A stretch of DNA of 64,000 nucleotides from Treponema putidum (GCF_000755145.1 NZ_CP009228.1:124001-188000), one strand, 5' to 3'; shown: positions 7,339 through 17,022, counted from the stretch's first letter. Notes: a model not told the origin generated them from the sequence alone. Program-made: numbers and translations.

Positions 7339-8338
7339 TGGATTTATAATGTTCATAGGGTTATTTTTTACCTTAACTCTTCTTGGTTTTTCTTCATGTT
7401 CAATAAAAAAAATGGCCTATAATTCGGCAGCAAATGCCATGGCTCCCCTTCCCGAAAAAAAAATAAAGCCTGATCCCGATGCTCCGAATCCCATTACAGC
7501 CTTAACCGAAGAGGATGATATAGAACTCGTAGGAGAGGTTTTTCCAGTCATTTTGAAACTCTATGAGGGGATGCACATTGCAAACCCCGCACATAGGGGG
7601 CTTGCAATAATGACGGGCGAGCTTTACATAATGTATGCAAACGTATTTGTAGAAGGTCCTGCCAATTATCTTTCGGATGACGAATACGATAAAAAAGATG
7701 AGGCTTTTAATAGAGCAAAAAAGTTTTATAAAAGAGGATATAACAAAATCCTTTCGGCCCTCGATATAGCCTATCCCGGATTTACCGAAGCTATAAATTC
7801 CGATAATACGGAAAAAATAGAGGCAATGCTCAAAAATTGTAAACCCTATGATACGGAAGCCTTACATTGGGCAGGAGCCGGCATTTTGGCAGCCTTTTCC
7901 CTTGATCCCTTAGATATTCAAAGTTTACAAGCCGTTCAAGGGGCTAGGCTGATGCTTGAAAAAGTTTGCAGCCTTGATCCTGATTATTCTGAAGGAGCAG
8001 TGTGGGAAATTTTGGCTAAATTTTACGCCTCAGCACCGGACAGTCTGGGCGGAAATATTGAAAAGGCCGAGATAGCCTATAAAAATGCCCTTGAGCTAGC
8101 CGGAGGGAAAAGTCCTTCAATTTATGTAACCTATGCCCTCTCTTTTTGTGTACCTAGGCAGGACGGCAAGGGATTTGATGAAGCAATCGAAAAAGCCTTA
8201 GCAATCAATCCCGAATCGGATCCGGCTAATAAGCTGGCTAATAAGCCAACTAATAAGCTGGCCATAAGCATTTCGCAAAGATATGCAAAATGGCTAAAAG
8301 AAAATAAGGAAATGTTTATATTGGGAGATATGGAATGA
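7316..8338 (+). CDS. tatT: TPR lipoprotein TatT, TRAP transporter-associated
   Basis: 340 aa. N-terminal signal peptide with lipobox LGFSSC (Cys about residue 28), so it is membrane-anchored. The mature part is helical with TPR-like repeats (for example around GNIEKAEIAYKNALELAGG). Position and sequence match T. pallidum TatT (Tp0956), a trimeric TPR protein that binds the substrate-binding protein TatP and may shuttle hydrophobic ligands. The next gene is tatP with a 4-base ATGA overlap. Three 12-base tandem repeats near the 3' end encode ANKL-ANKP-TNKL. Ligand and mechanism are inferred from the T. pallidum work. Confidence 0.88.
   Translation: MKKLQKNNGFIMFIGLFFTLTLLGFSSCSIKKMAYNSAANAMAPLPEKKIKPDPDAPNPITALTEEDDIELVGEVFPVILKLYEGMHIANPAHRGLAIMTGELYIMYANVFVEGPANYLSDDEYDKKDEAFNRAKKFYKRGYNKILSALDIAYPGFTEAINSDNTEKIEAMLKNCKPYDTEALHWAGAGILAAFSLDPLDIQSLQAVQGARLMLEKVCSLDPDYSEGAVWEILAKFYASAPDSLGGNIEKAEIAYKNALELAGGKSPSIYVTYALSFCVPRQDGKGFDEAIEKALAINPESDPANKLANKPTNKLAISISQRYAKWLKENKEMFILGDME
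8225..8260 (+). repeat. Three 12-base tandem repeats inside tatT
   Basis: GCTAATAAGCTG, GCTAATAAGCCA and ACTAATAAGCTG in direct succession, in frame, each adding four residues (ANKL/ANKP/TNKL) just before the last helix. Likely length-variable between strains. Confidence 0.8.
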
Positions 8339-9363
8339 AGAAAAAATTATTGTTTGCTTTTTTTGTACTTGTAATGATTTCAGGCGTTTTTGCTCAACAG
8401 AAAATCGTTTTAAAGATTGCAAGCAGTGCTCCGGCAAGAACCCCTTGGGACATTGAATTAAAAAAACTAGCCCAAGAATGGAACAAAATAACAAAGGGTC
8501 TTGTAAGCGTTAGGTTTATGGATATGACAGTCCTTGGAGGAGAAAAGGCAGGCATTGTAAAGATGAAACCGCCCCGCCCGGGACAAAGACCTCAAATTGA
8601 CGGGGCTATCTTAAGTCCGGTCGGCCTAAATGAGCTTGCACCGAATGCAAAAATTTTTACCCTGTCTCTTCCATTTTTAATACAAAATCAAGAAGAACTT
8701 GATTTTGTATTAAGTAAGTACGGATATGCCTTTGGAAATGAAATTCAAAAAAACGGGTGTAAACTTATAACATGGTCAAATGTTGGGTGGCTCTCATTTT
8801 ATACAAAGGATTCCTATTCAAGCCTTGCTGAATTAAAAAAGATAAAAATGATATGCTCAAACGATACAAAAGACTTTGCAGATGTTCTAAAAATATCAGG
8901 CTTTAATGTATCACCCGTAGCTCCCGCAAAATTCAATCAAGAACTAAAAGCTGTGACAGGGGCAAGGAGTTTCACATCGATTTCAATTCTTGCTTATACA
9001 CTGAGACTGCACAAAGACGTATCTTACATACTTGATGCCCGCTTATGTCCTATAATGGCAGGCTTCGTAATTGCCGACGAATCTTGGGCACTTATCCCTG
9101 ATGAGTATAAACCGGCAATGCTGGAAGCAATGGATAAAACAACAAAAAAATTAAATGCAGCTCTTGAAGATATGGAAAAAGACTATGTAAAAAAAATGAG
9201 GCAGGACGGTTTAAAAATAATAAGTCTGAATCCTCAGCAAAGAAAGGAATGGACAAAAGAGTTCAACTCCGATATGCAACGGGTACAAAAAACTATTCCG
9301 GGTTTAATAAATGCTGAAATATATGAAAAGATTTCTGCAGAGCTTGAAGCATACCGCAAATAA
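8335..9363 (+). CDS. tatP: TRAP transporter substrate-binding protein, DctP family
   Basis: 342 aa periplasmic binding protein. Cleavable signal peptide (MKKKLLFAFFVLVMISGVFA, then QQ). The DctP fold is shown by the strand LKIASSAPARTPWD at the N-terminus, WSNVGWLSFYT and the FVIADESWALIPDEY region near residue 240. In the TRAP mechanism it delivers ligand to the QM membrane subunits. The start codon overlaps the tatT stop (ATGA). The equivalent of the usual carboxylate-binding Arg was not identified, in line with the proposal that the T. pallidum protein Tp0957 binds a hydrophobic ligand. Confidence 0.92.
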   Translation: MKKKLLFAFFVLVMISGVFAQQKIVLKIASSAPARTPWDIELKKLAQEWNKITKGLVSVRFMDMTVLGGEKAGIVKMKPPRPGQRPQIDGAILSPVGLNELAPNAKIFTLSLPFLIQNQEELDFVLSKYGYAFGNEIQKNGCKLITWSNVGWLSFYTKDSYSSLAELKKIKMICSNDTKDFADVLKISGFNVSPVAPAKFNQELKAVTGARSFTSISILAYTLRLHKDVSYILDARLCPIMAGFVIADESWALIPDEYKPAMLEAMDKTTKKLNAALEDMEKDYVKKMRQDGLKIISLNPQQRKEWTKEFNSDMQRVQKTIPGLINAEIYEKISAELEAYRK

Positions 9364-9372
9364 GTATATTAT
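9344..9372 (+). promoter_or_regulatory. Possible internal promoter for the TRAP membrane subunit
   Basis: TTGAAG (9344-9349), 17 bases, TATTAT (9367-9372), 6 bases to the ATG at 9379. It overlaps the end of tatP. There is no Shine-Dalgarno site before 9379, which supports a leaderless internal transcript, but AT-richness makes chance matches likely. Confidence 0.35.
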
Positions 9373-9378
9373 TACAAA

Positions 9379-11226
9379 ATGAGAAAGATAGTTAATGGTT
9401 TTATTCTAGCTCTTACGGCAGTGCTGGTTGTGCTGCCGTTTGTTATCCACATAACCGTAGGTTTTGGGAAAAATAGTTTAGAATCGGAAAGATTGATTGT
9501 TCAACTTGTGTTTGTATTTGCATGCCTTGCAGGTATTATAACAACAGCAGATAAAAAACAACTAAATATAGAAATTTTTACATCCAAATTCAATCAAAAA
9601 ATTCAAAACATAATTTATAAGGTTCTTGCATGCATCAATATAGCAGTCCTTACAGCCGTATTTTTTTCGGTATTTCCAAACTATAATATGATTTCTTCCG
9701 AAGATCATGTTTTATATATCCCAATAAAAATTTTCTTTTCTGCACTCCCTCCAATGTACTTGGCAATGCTTGTATTGGAAATAAAAAGAAGCAAGAGTGT
9801 CTTCACAAGCATAGGCGGTATTTTATTGGGTTTTTTAATAAGTACGGGCTCTATTTTAGGGCTTTTAAATTTAATATTCGGTTCATGGTACCCTGAAATA
9901 AACAATTCAGGTATCGCATCTATTTTAAGCGGTATTTCCATATCCGTACAAAATTTTTCAGGAAATGTCATTTGGCTAATTGTTTTAGTGTTTACCGTTC
10001 TCAGCCTTTTCGGAATACCGCTTTACATTGCACTTTTAGGTTTAGCATATTTTGCGTTTATGACTACAGGAGGATATGTTGAAAGCATCCCCATGGAAAC
10101 CTATAACATTTTAACGGATACCTCCATAGCGGCAATTCCTCTATTTACGGTTGCAGGCTACCTTTTGGCAGGCGGGAGTGCAGGAAAAAGGCTCTTGGAC
10201 TTTGTAAAAAGCTCTGTCGGATGTATAAGGGGCGGTGTTGTAATTTCAGCAGTATTGGTCGCAACATTTTTTACAACCTTTACAGGAGCTTCAGGCGTAA
10301 CAATATTGGCCCTGGGAGGAATTTTAAGCGTAATTTTGACCGGTTCGGGTTATACCGAAGATGATTCGGAAGCTCTTATAACAGCCTCCGGTTCTATAGG
10401 CCTTTTATTGCCTCCTAGTTTGGCCGTTATAGTTTATGGAGCAACTAATTTTATGACCGTAAACATATTTGACCTTTTTAAGGGTGCTGTCCTTCCGGGA
10501 GCACTCTTAGCCTTGTCGATGATGGCCATAGGAATCATAAAGGATAAAAACTCAAAAAGAATTAGGTTTTCAAAAGAGGCTCTTTTTAAAAGTTTTAAGG
10601 CGGGATTTTTCGAGCTTCTTCTTCCCATATTGATAGTAATTGTATATTTTGGAGGCTATTTCAGCCTGTTTGAAACCGCAGCCTTTACGGTTCTATATTC
10701 GTTTGTGCTTGAAGTTTTTATAAGAAAAGATTTTAGCGTAAAAAAAGCTTTTGACGTTATTTTGCAAAGTATACCGGTTGCAGGAGGAGTGCTCGTAATA
10801 ATAGGAGCCGCAAAAGGGCTTGCCTTCTTTTTAGTCTATGCAGGTATCCCCCAAATGCTTTCGGAACTTGCAATTACTTTTGTCGGTTCAAAAGTTTTAT
10901 TTCTGCTGCTATTAAACATTCTGCTGTTGATAGTAGGCTGTATTATGGACTTATACTCTGCCATATTGGTAGTTTCGCCCCTTATAATTCCTGTTGCTGA
11001 AAGTTTCGGTATACATCCTGTGCACATGGGAGTAATCTTTTTAACTAACCTAGCCCTCGGTTTTTTGACCCCGCCCATCGGAATGAATCTTTTTATAGCA
11101 AGCTACACCTTCAAAAAGCCGGTAATCAAAATAGTAAAAACCATACTGCCATATCTGGCTGTCCAATTTGTCATTTTGCTTTTAATTACATATATTCCAT
11201 GGTTCAGTATGGTTTTTATCAAATAA
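9379..11226 (+). CDS. tatQM: TRAP transporter fused membrane subunit DctQM
   Basis: 615 aa integral inner-membrane protein. The first about 170 residues hold four transmembrane helices typical of the small DctQ subunit; the remainder (from about FGIPLYIALLGLAYFAF) is the large DctM permease with conserved segments TTFTGASGVTILALGG and SGSIGLLLPPSLAVIVYG, and LGFLTPPIGMNLF near the C-terminus. Uses an ion gradient to import substrate delivered by tatP. The Q-M fusion matches T. pallidum Tp0958. It starts 15 bases after tatP. It is convergent with the next gene, whose stop codon lies only 4 bases beyond its end. Confidence 0.93.
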   Translation: MRKIVNGFILALTAVLVVLPFVIHITVGFGKNSLESERLIVQLVFVFACLAGIITTADKKQLNIEIFTSKFNQKIQNIIYKVLACINIAVLTAVFFSVFPNYNMISSEDHVLYIPIKIFFSALPPMYLAMLVLEIKRSKSVFTSIGGILLGFLISTGSILGLLNLIFGSWYPEINNSGIASILSGISISVQNFSGNVIWLIVLVFTVLSLFGIPLYIALLGLAYFAFMTTGGYVESIPMETYNILTDTSIAAIPLFTVAGYLLAGGSAGKRLLDFVKSSVGCIRGGVVISAVLVATFFTTFTGASGVTILALGGILSVILTGSGYTEDDSEALITASGSIGLLLPPSLAVIVYGATNFMTVNIFDLFKGAVLPGALLALSMMAIGIIKDKNSKRIRFSKEALFKSFKAGFFELLLPILIVIVYFGGYFSLFETAAFTVLYSFVLEVFIRKDFSVKKAFDVILQSIPVAGGVLVIIGAAKGLAFFLVYAGIPQMLSELAITFVGSKVLFLLLLNILLLIVGCIMDLYSAILVVSPLIIPVAESFGIHPVHMGVIFLTNLALGFLTPPIGMNLFIASYTFKKPVIKIVKTILPYLAVQFVILLLITYIPWFSMVFIK

Positions 11227-11230
11227 GAAC

Positions 11231-11659
11231 TTAAACTCGGCTTTTATCCTTTACTGCAATAATAGCACCTAGAATCATTAGGTGCCTTGAAAGCTGAGAA
11301 AGATAATTTAATACGGACATTGTACTTGTAAAGATATTACCGTTTATCGGGCCAATAATATCTATTAATACAATATTTACAATCCATAAAATCATAAAAA
11401 CTATTAGAATTATACCGGTCAAGCGAATTTCGCCAGAAAAAAATTCTACAATCAAAAACACGCCTGCAATCAGTTCGGCTACTGCCAAGGTTATTATAAT
11501 GACCGTTGTTATTGTCCGGCTTTTAAAAACAACATCCAAAAGAGATATAGCCTGTCCCAATTCCCCTGCAGAGGAGCGGATAAGCCCCAATATTCCCGCA
11601 ACAATCAAAAAGAAAGCTAATGCAATCTGCAATACTACAAGACCTACAGTTCTTTTCAT
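11231..11659 (-). CDS. Four-helix membrane protein of unknown function
   Basis: 142 aa with four predicted transmembrane helices (about residues 5-26, 50-75, 80-100 and 120-140), all hydrophobic with few charges. The layout resembles DoxX-type small membrane proteins, but no diagnostic motif is visible. ATG at 11659 is chosen because GGAGG lies 8 bases before it; a start four codons upstream is less likely. It is convergent with the TRAP operon. Confidence 0.7.
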   Translation of the reverse strand: MKRTVGLVVLQIALAFFLIVAGILGLIRSSAGELGQAISLLDVVFKSRTITTVIIITLAVAELIAGVFLIVEFFSGEIRLTGIILIVFMILWIVNIVLIDIIGPINGNIFTSTMSVLNYLSQLSRHLMILGAIIAVKDKSRV

Positions 11660-11754
11660 AAGAACCTCCATAATTTAAAATCAACGCCTTTTAAAATCAG
11701 CTCTTTTTATTGTATCGGAATAAGAATGCTCTTGCTGTAGAGATAAATTGAGTT

Positions 11755-12951
11755 TTAACTCATTGCTCTTTTTACCTCTGCCTCTATTATTCCTTTTGAA
11801 GGCTTAATTAAAATGCTTTCGCCATCTTTAACTTGAGAAAAGGAGCGGATAGTTTTTCCTGTTTGGGCATTACGGACAATGGAGTAGCCCCTGTCCAAAA
11901 TAGTTTGAGGATTTGCCCCTTCCAAAATTTTGTTTAAAATTAAAAGCCTTTGCCTAAGTTCCTTACATTTTTCCTGCATGCCGGATAGAATTTCTTCCTT
12001 TGCATTATCAAATCTTGCAAGAAGGGGCTGCTGAATATTTCTAAACCTAAGCTCCAAGGAATCGGGCTTAAAATTATTAAGCATGAGCCTTATCCTTTCG
12101 ATGCGGTTTTCAATATTTTGTGTAAGGTCTTCCCGATTTACGGCTATGGAGTACATAATATCATTTAAAATGGGAGCGGCCAGCTCTGCGGCGGCAGAAG
12201 GAGTGGGAGCCCTCATGTCGGCTGCAAAATCGGAGAGTGCCCAGTCTATTTCGTGACCTACCGCAGAAATAACAGGGGTTTTGCAGGCGGCTATTGCCCT
12301 GACAAGGGCCTCATCCGAAAACGGGAGAAGGTCTTCCAAAGAACCGCCTCCCCGCCCTATTATGATAACATCGCCTAATTTTTTATCATCGGCAATTTTT
12401 AGCTGCTTAATCAAGGCAGGGGCAGCCTCATCACCTTGAACGATTGCAGGAAGAACAACTATGTCAATTTTTTCGTTCCTTCTTTTTACTACATTTATAA
12501 TATCCCGAACGGCGGCTCCCGTGGGGCTTGTAATTACGGCAATGAGTTTCGGGAAATAAGGCAAGGGCTTCTTTTTTTCGGAATCAAAAATGCCCTCTGA
12601 AGCAAGTTTTTTCTTGCGTTCTTCCAGCATTTTTAAGATATTTCCCTCGCCTGCGAGGCTCATAGCTTCTATGATAATTTGATAAGAACCGCGCTGCTCA
12701 TATACCGAAATTGATCCTTCAGCTTTTACAGTCAGACCGTCTTTTGGTTCAAAGCCGAGGGAGCGGCTTTTTCCCTTAAACATAACAGCCTGAATTGAAG
12801 CCTTTTCATCTTTTAACGTAAAATAAAGATGCCCCGCTGCCGATGGCCGGAAGTTTGAAATTTCTCCTTCAATCGAAACATATCCGAAACCGGATTCCAA
12901 AAGCTCTTTTATCTGTAAAGTAATTTCATAGACGGAATAAGTTTGTGGCAT
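11755..12951 (-). CDS. xseA: Exodeoxyribonuclease VII large subunit
   Basis: 398 aa. Catalytic and DNA-binding subunit of exonuclease VII, which degrades single-stranded DNA into oligonucleotides. N-terminal OB fold (VSIEGEISNFRPSAAGHLYFTLKD), then the catalytic domain with AVITSPTGAAVRDI, IIGRGGGSLEDLLPFSDE and PVISAVGHEIDW, followed by a coiled-coil region and the GYSIVRN C-terminal segment. GAGGA lies about 10 bases upstream of the ATG, within the end of the Lon-like gene with which it forms an operon. Its small subunit xseB lies about 13 kb away on the other strand (25748). Confidence 0.97.
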   Translation of the reverse strand: MPQTYSVYEITLQIKELLESGFGYVSIEGEISNFRPSAAGHLYFTLKDEKASIQAVMFKGKSRSLGFEPKDGLTVKAEGSISVYEQRGSYQIIIEAMSLAGEGNILKMLEERKKKLASEGIFDSEKKKPLPYFPKLIAVITSPTGAAVRDIINVVKRRNEKIDIVVLPAIVQGDEAAPALIKQLKIADDKKLGDVIIIGRGGGSLEDLLPFSDEALVRAIAACKTPVISAVGHEIDWALSDFAADMRAPTPSAAAELAAPILNDIMYSIAVNREDLTQNIENRIERIRLMLNNFKPDSLELRFRNIQQPLLARFDNAKEEILSGMQEKCKELRQRLLILNKILEGANPQTILDRGYSIVRNAQTGKTIRSFSQVKDGESILIKPSKGIIEAEVKRAMS

Positions 12952-12952
12952 C

Positions 12953-15358
12953 TTAATTTTTCCTCAAAGAAATTTCATTGACCTTTTTATAAAACTCTTC
13001 AAGCCTTTGAGAAATCATCCACGTATACATTTCTTCTTGAAGACCGGATAGAAGTTTTATTCCTTCGTCTATTGTCTTTATTGTCCAAATATTGAACTTA
13101 CCTTCTTTTACGGCTTTTTGAACATCCTTAGATAAAAACAAGTTGTTTTTATTGCTGACCGGAATCATAACCCCTTGGGTGCCGGTAAAGCCCAATATTT
13201 TACACGTGTTAAAAAAGCCTTCTATTTTTTCGGTTATGCCTCCTACGGGCTGAACCATACCATGCTGGTTTAGACTGCCTGTAACGGCTATGTCCTGCCT
13301 CATCTCAAAACCGCCTATTGCAGAAATAAGAGCCAAGAATTCGGCACATGAGGCCGAATCTCCGTCAATGTAGCTGTAGGACTGCTCAAAACAAATACTG
13401 GCAGAAATTGAAAGAGGTATATCTTTCGAGAATTTTTCTCTCAAAAGCGAGGTTATTATAAGATGAGCTTTATCATAGATTTCTCCCGAAAGCCCGGCTT
13501 CTCTTTCTATATTGATAATGCCTCCCGTACCTGGCGAGGCTTGAGCCGTAACCGAAACGGGTACGCCGAAAGAATGATAGCCTCGCTCCTCTACAGCGAG
13601 ACCGTTTATTTTTGCAAGTTTTGTACCGGAAACATCTATCAGAATTTCGCCCAACTGAACCATCTCGGCAAATTTTTCTTCCGGCAAGGCATGAAGATAG
13701 CGTCTCTTTTCGATTGTATCGTTTAATACGCCTGCACAAATGGTATCCTTTTTTTGCTGCTTTGCATTAAAATCGGCTTCGATTATAAGGTCGGAAATTT
13801 TAGTGAATTGAGCCGTAAGTAAATGGCGGGAGCCTGCAAGCTCCGAAGCATAGGAAATTAAGCGGCTGTATCCCGAATCATCAAAGTTAAGAGCTTTTTT
13901 TTCTTTACAAAGGTGTTCGGTCAAATGAATTAGGGAAGCGATATTTTTATCGTTTTTTTGCATGACAGAATCGAATTCCGCACAAACTTTAAAGAGTTTA
14001 TAAAAGTCCGGATCTTCTTGATAAAGAATATCATAAGTGTATTCTCCTCCTATTATAATTATCTTAAAATTTGCAGGAAGAGCCTCAGGTTTAAAAACGC
14101 TTGGAGTATGGTTGCCCGAAGGAGGCATCTGTATTTCGATTTTTCCCGACTGCAAAACTCTTTTTAAATAAGACCATGAATCGTCTTCTTCAAGTAAATC
14201 GTGCAAACGCACTATAAGATAGCCGCCGAAGGATCTGTGGACTGCACCCTCTCTTATGCGTAAATGTCCGTTAATTTCCGGAGCATCCGAATCGGAATGA
14301 GATTCTATCGTGCCGAATAAATTTGTAAAACTCGGCAGGTTCTCATTTATTACATAATTTTTATCCTTATTATTTTCACAAATAAGATTTATAAGGTAAC
14401 GCCCGAAAAAATTTTTCTTTACCCTCGAAGATTTAAATTCGGAACTATAGATATTCATTCTGCTGATTAGATCGTCTTCGGCTTTTTTTAAAAATAGAAG
14501 TATTTTTTTATTATCTTCTATTTGTTTCGGGTTACCGGATTTTGTTTTGTAGGACTCAACTAACATCTTTAAAGGCTCGAGCGCTTCTTTAATTATCGGC
14601 ATAATGGAATCTTTTTGATGCTTTATCAGCTTTTCATCCATTTCAATTCTTTTATCCCGTAGAATAGAAAAAAGCTCGGACATCTCATCGAGGGAAGCAT
14701 AGTATTTTTCGCGCAAGGCCGCAAGTTCTTGTTCGCTGAATTTTTTTCGGGCAGCTTTGGATTGAAGCTCGCTAAAAGATATTTCTTTTCCCTTTATGAT
14801 AGGAATTAAGTCTAAGGATTGATTGTTTTCATCCTTTATCTGCAATACCTTAAACCCAATATGAAGCATCTTGGATTCAAATTCCATCAAAAGAAGATTT
14901 TCTTCATTATCGGTTTTAGTAACGATTTTTTTCTGCTCGGCTAAAAAGACCTCAGACTTTAAGAGGGCAAGAGTTTGAGTATGAATCTTCCCCACGGCTT
15001 TTTTTATCTTTTTGCGGAACAGGTTCCCTTCACCTGGAGGAAAAAATAAAGCGATGGGCTCAATCGGGCGGCCGAAGTTGTAAGCATAGGCTATATCTTG
15101 AAGTTTTGTAGAATTTGGTTTATAATTCTGCAAGAGAGATGATATAACGGTTCTTCGGCCTGTTCCGGGCGCACCCATAACAAAGATGTTATAGCCTTCG
15201 CCCTCTATACCGAGACCCAGTTCTATTGCCTTAAGAGCACGGTTCTGACCAACTATAGTTGAGCCGGTTCCGTTATTTTTTAACTCCCTAATCTTAGATT
15301 CGGGAAAAGAAAATTCCAGTTCGTTGAGGTCTAATTTTTCTGCAGCACCGTCTGTCAT
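12953..15358 (-). CDS. Lon-like (AAA_32/LonC-type) ATP-dependent protease
   Basis: 801 aa. N-terminal P-loop region MGAPGTGRRT (residues 61-70) has Arg where the usual Walker A Lys stands; a large helical insert follows; the C-terminal S16 protease domain shows DGDSASCAEF with the catalytic Ser and GGITEKIEGF with the catalytic Lys. This places it in the Lon-related family with an AAA_32 domain rather than classical LonA. AAGGAGC precedes the ATG. The stop lies one base from the xseA start, so they are co-transcribed. Substrates unknown. Whether ATP is hydrolysed with the substituted P-loop cannot be judged here. Confidence 0.85.
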   Translation of the reverse strand: MTDGAAEKLDLNELEFSFPESKIRELKNNGTGSTIVGQNRALKAIELGLGIEGEGYNIFVMGAPGTGRRTVISSLLQNYKPNSTKLQDIAYAYNFGRPIEPIALFFPPGEGNLFRKKIKKAVGKIHTQTLALLKSEVFLAEQKKIVTKTDNEENLLLMEFESKMLHIGFKVLQIKDENNQSLDLIPIIKGKEISFSELQSKAARKKFSEQELAALREKYYASLDEMSELFSILRDKRIEMDEKLIKHQKDSIMPIIKEALEPLKMLVESYKTKSGNPKQIEDNKKILLFLKKAEDDLISRMNIYSSEFKSSRVKKNFFGRYLINLICENNKDKNYVINENLPSFTNLFGTIESHSDSDAPEINGHLRIREGAVHRSFGGYLIVRLHDLLEEDDSWSYLKRVLQSGKIEIQMPPSGNHTPSVFKPEALPANFKIIIIGGEYTYDILYQEDPDFYKLFKVCAEFDSVMQKNDKNIASLIHLTEHLCKEKKALNFDDSGYSRLISYASELAGSRHLLTAQFTKISDLIIEADFNAKQQKKDTICAGVLNDTIEKRRYLHALPEEKFAEMVQLGEILIDVSGTKLAKINGLAVEERGYHSFGVPVSVTAQASPGTGGIINIEREAGLSGEIYDKAHLIITSLLREKFSKDIPLSISASICFEQSYSYIDGDSASCAEFLALISAIGGFEMRQDIAVTGSLNQHGMVQPVGGITEKIEGFFNTCKILGFTGTQGVMIPVSNKNNLFLSKDVQKAVKEGKFNIWTIKTIDEGIKLLSGLQEEMYTWMISQRLEEFYKKVNEISLRKN

Positions 15359-15391
15359 ATAAGCTCCTTAAATTGTATTTGTGAGGGTTCT

Positions 15392-16489
15392 ATGTCTGAT
15401 TTTTTTGTCGGCGAAATACTTGTTTTAATTTTGTTGATTTTACCTTTGATTCGTCCGTTTTCAAAAGCTCTTAAAACAGCCAACGCAATTCCGCTTTTAC
15501 CCTTTGTCTCTTTAATAGTTTTAATATTTACAATTATAGGACAGGGCTTAATCTTCTCACTAATTCCCACAGCACTAATAGTCATAATCTGTATTATAAC
15601 AGAATTTGCAAGATTTGTAATGTTTTTAAGGCAAGTTCCTAATAATTTTTACACAATTCCTTCGATTTTGTTAAGAATTTTTGTGCTGCTCCTTCTAGGG
15701 GCCTCATTTTTTTCAGCTTTTTATTTTTCGCCTGAAAGGGAGTATCCCATTGTAAGTTCCGTTATCGAGGCAAAAAAAATTTCTTTTATTGCCGATGACA
15801 ATGAAGTGGCAGCCGGATTTTATTACAAACCCGAACCTTGCCGTAACGAAAAAGAAGCAATTATCATAGTTCCGCCCTTCCCCATTTCGGAAAGCATAGG
15901 AACCTTTGACCGCTATCTTTTAGATGAAGGCTATAAAATTGCAAGTCTATCCCTGCCTAAAAAGACCGGATATAAATACCGGATCAAACATTCGGAGCTT
16001 TTTTTTACGGTATTAAATTCCATTTTAAAAAATAAAGATATGTCTGACGGAAATTCTCAAGATAAGGAATTATTACAAACTTTGTCTAAACTTACCGGCT
16101 TTTTTGAAAAAACCGAAATATTTTTGATTGCAGAAGGCCCGTATGTTCAAACTCTTTGTGATTATTACAATAAAAATCCTAACGCTTTTTCGGGTGCCTT
16201 TTTTGTCATTTCAGAAGAGATGCCTCTACCTACGGGATTAAAGGAAGGTACATACACCGTATTAAATGAAAAAGATTTAAAGTTTTCGGAAAACATAGCT
16301 CTTTTCCCGATATGTTTTTTTATTCAGTCAAAAGAGAATTTAGCCGGTTTCGGCGATATAAGAGGAAACGACATTCTCGCAAGTCTTTTGCTGGGCGCAG
16401 AACGTGATTTGGGAAGACAAGACAGAATAAAAACCGTTAAGACTTTTGAAAAGTGGCTTAATCTGAGGTCAAGTCTTACGATAAAGTAA
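15392..16489 (+). CDS. Membrane protein with degenerate alpha/beta-hydrolase-like domain, unknown function
   Basis: 365 aa. Residues 1-120 hold four or five hydrophobic helices; the rest is soluble. The soluble part has strand-turn patterns recalling an alpha/beta-hydrolase (AIIIVPPFPISESIGTFDRYLLDEGYKI), but the nucleophile elbow GxSxG is replaced by a stretch reading IAEGPYVQ. GAGG precedes the ATG at 15392. Divergent from the Lon-like gene and followed by bacteriohemerythrin 40 bases later. The function is not recognised. Confidence 0.65.
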   Translation: MSDFFVGEILVLILLILPLIRPFSKALKTANAIPLLPFVSLIVLIFTIIGQGLIFSLIPTALIVIICIITEFARFVMFLRQVPNNFYTIPSILLRIFVLLLLGASFFSAFYFSPEREYPIVSSVIEAKKISFIADDNEVAAGFYYKPEPCRNEKEAIIIVPPFPISESIGTFDRYLLDEGYKIASLSLPKKTGYKYRIKHSELFFTVLNSILKNKDMSDGNSQDKELLQTLSKLTGFFEKTEIFLIAEGPYVQTLCDYYNKNPNAFSGAFFVISEEMPLPTGLKEGTYTVLNEKDLKFSENIALFPICFFIQSKENLAGFGDIRGNDILASLLLGAERDLGRQDRIKTVKTFEKWLNLRSSLTIK

Positions 16490-16529
16490 ATAAATATAAT
16501 GCCGATAATTACGTTTGAGGTTAGTTTTT

Positions 16530-16943
16530 ATGGATGATTTTGTTGCCTGGGATGCCAGCTATGATTTAGGAATAGAACAAGTAGATAAACAGCACAGAAG
16601 ATTGGTAGAGCTTATAAACGAGTTGTATCATGCCTGCCTAGGCGAAAAAGGGGCATTAGAAGAAAAATTTAAACAGGTGATGAAGGAACTTGTAGAATAT
16701 GTAATGATTCATTTTAAAGATGAAGAAAAAATAATGGAAGAAATAAATTATCCGAACATTAAAGAACATAAACAAAATCACGAAGATTTTGTAAAAGAGA
16801 TTTTGCAATCAGTCAATGATTACCGCAACGGAAAACCATTTGTTCCAAATACTTTTGTACGTTTTTTGCGGGATTGGCTTTTTAATCATATCTTAATTAC
16901 GGATAAAGAAATGGCAAGGTTCTATTTTGCACATAAAAAATAA
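16530..16943 (+). CDS. Bacteriohemerythrin
   Basis: 137 aa non-heme di-iron O2-binding protein, cytoplasmic; proposed roles are oxygen sensing or scavenging, which would suit an anaerobe. The iron ligands are seen in order: DKQHRR, MIHFKDEE, KEHKQNHEDF and NHILITDKE. WDASYDLGIEQVD at the N-terminus is typical. The start ATG at 16530, with GAGG upstream, is preferred to an in-frame TTG at 16515. Ends at a hairpin shared with the convergent tex gene. Confidence 0.95.
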   Translation: MDDFVAWDASYDLGIEQVDKQHRRLVELINELYHACLGEKGALEEKFKQVMKELVEYVMIHFKDEEKIMEEINYPNIKEHKQNHEDFVKEILQSVNDYRNGKPFVPNTFVRFLRDWLFNHILITDKEMARFYFAHKK

Positions 16944-16975
16944 ACCGCCTAAGCAAACGGACTTCGGCGGTTATT
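16944..16975 (-). terminator. Terminator for tex (convergent with bacteriohemerythrin)
   Basis: AACCGCC pairs with GGCGGTT (7 bp), with three further pairs after one mismatch. On the minus strand the hairpin is followed by TTTATTTTTTA, a good U tract. A second weaker hairpin, CCTCTAAA/TTTAGAGG, lies just before it at about 16984-17011. Confidence 0.7.
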
Positions 16976-17022
16976 TAAGAAAACCCTCTAAAGAATCATG
17001 TTTTTAGAGGATCCTCTTTAAT

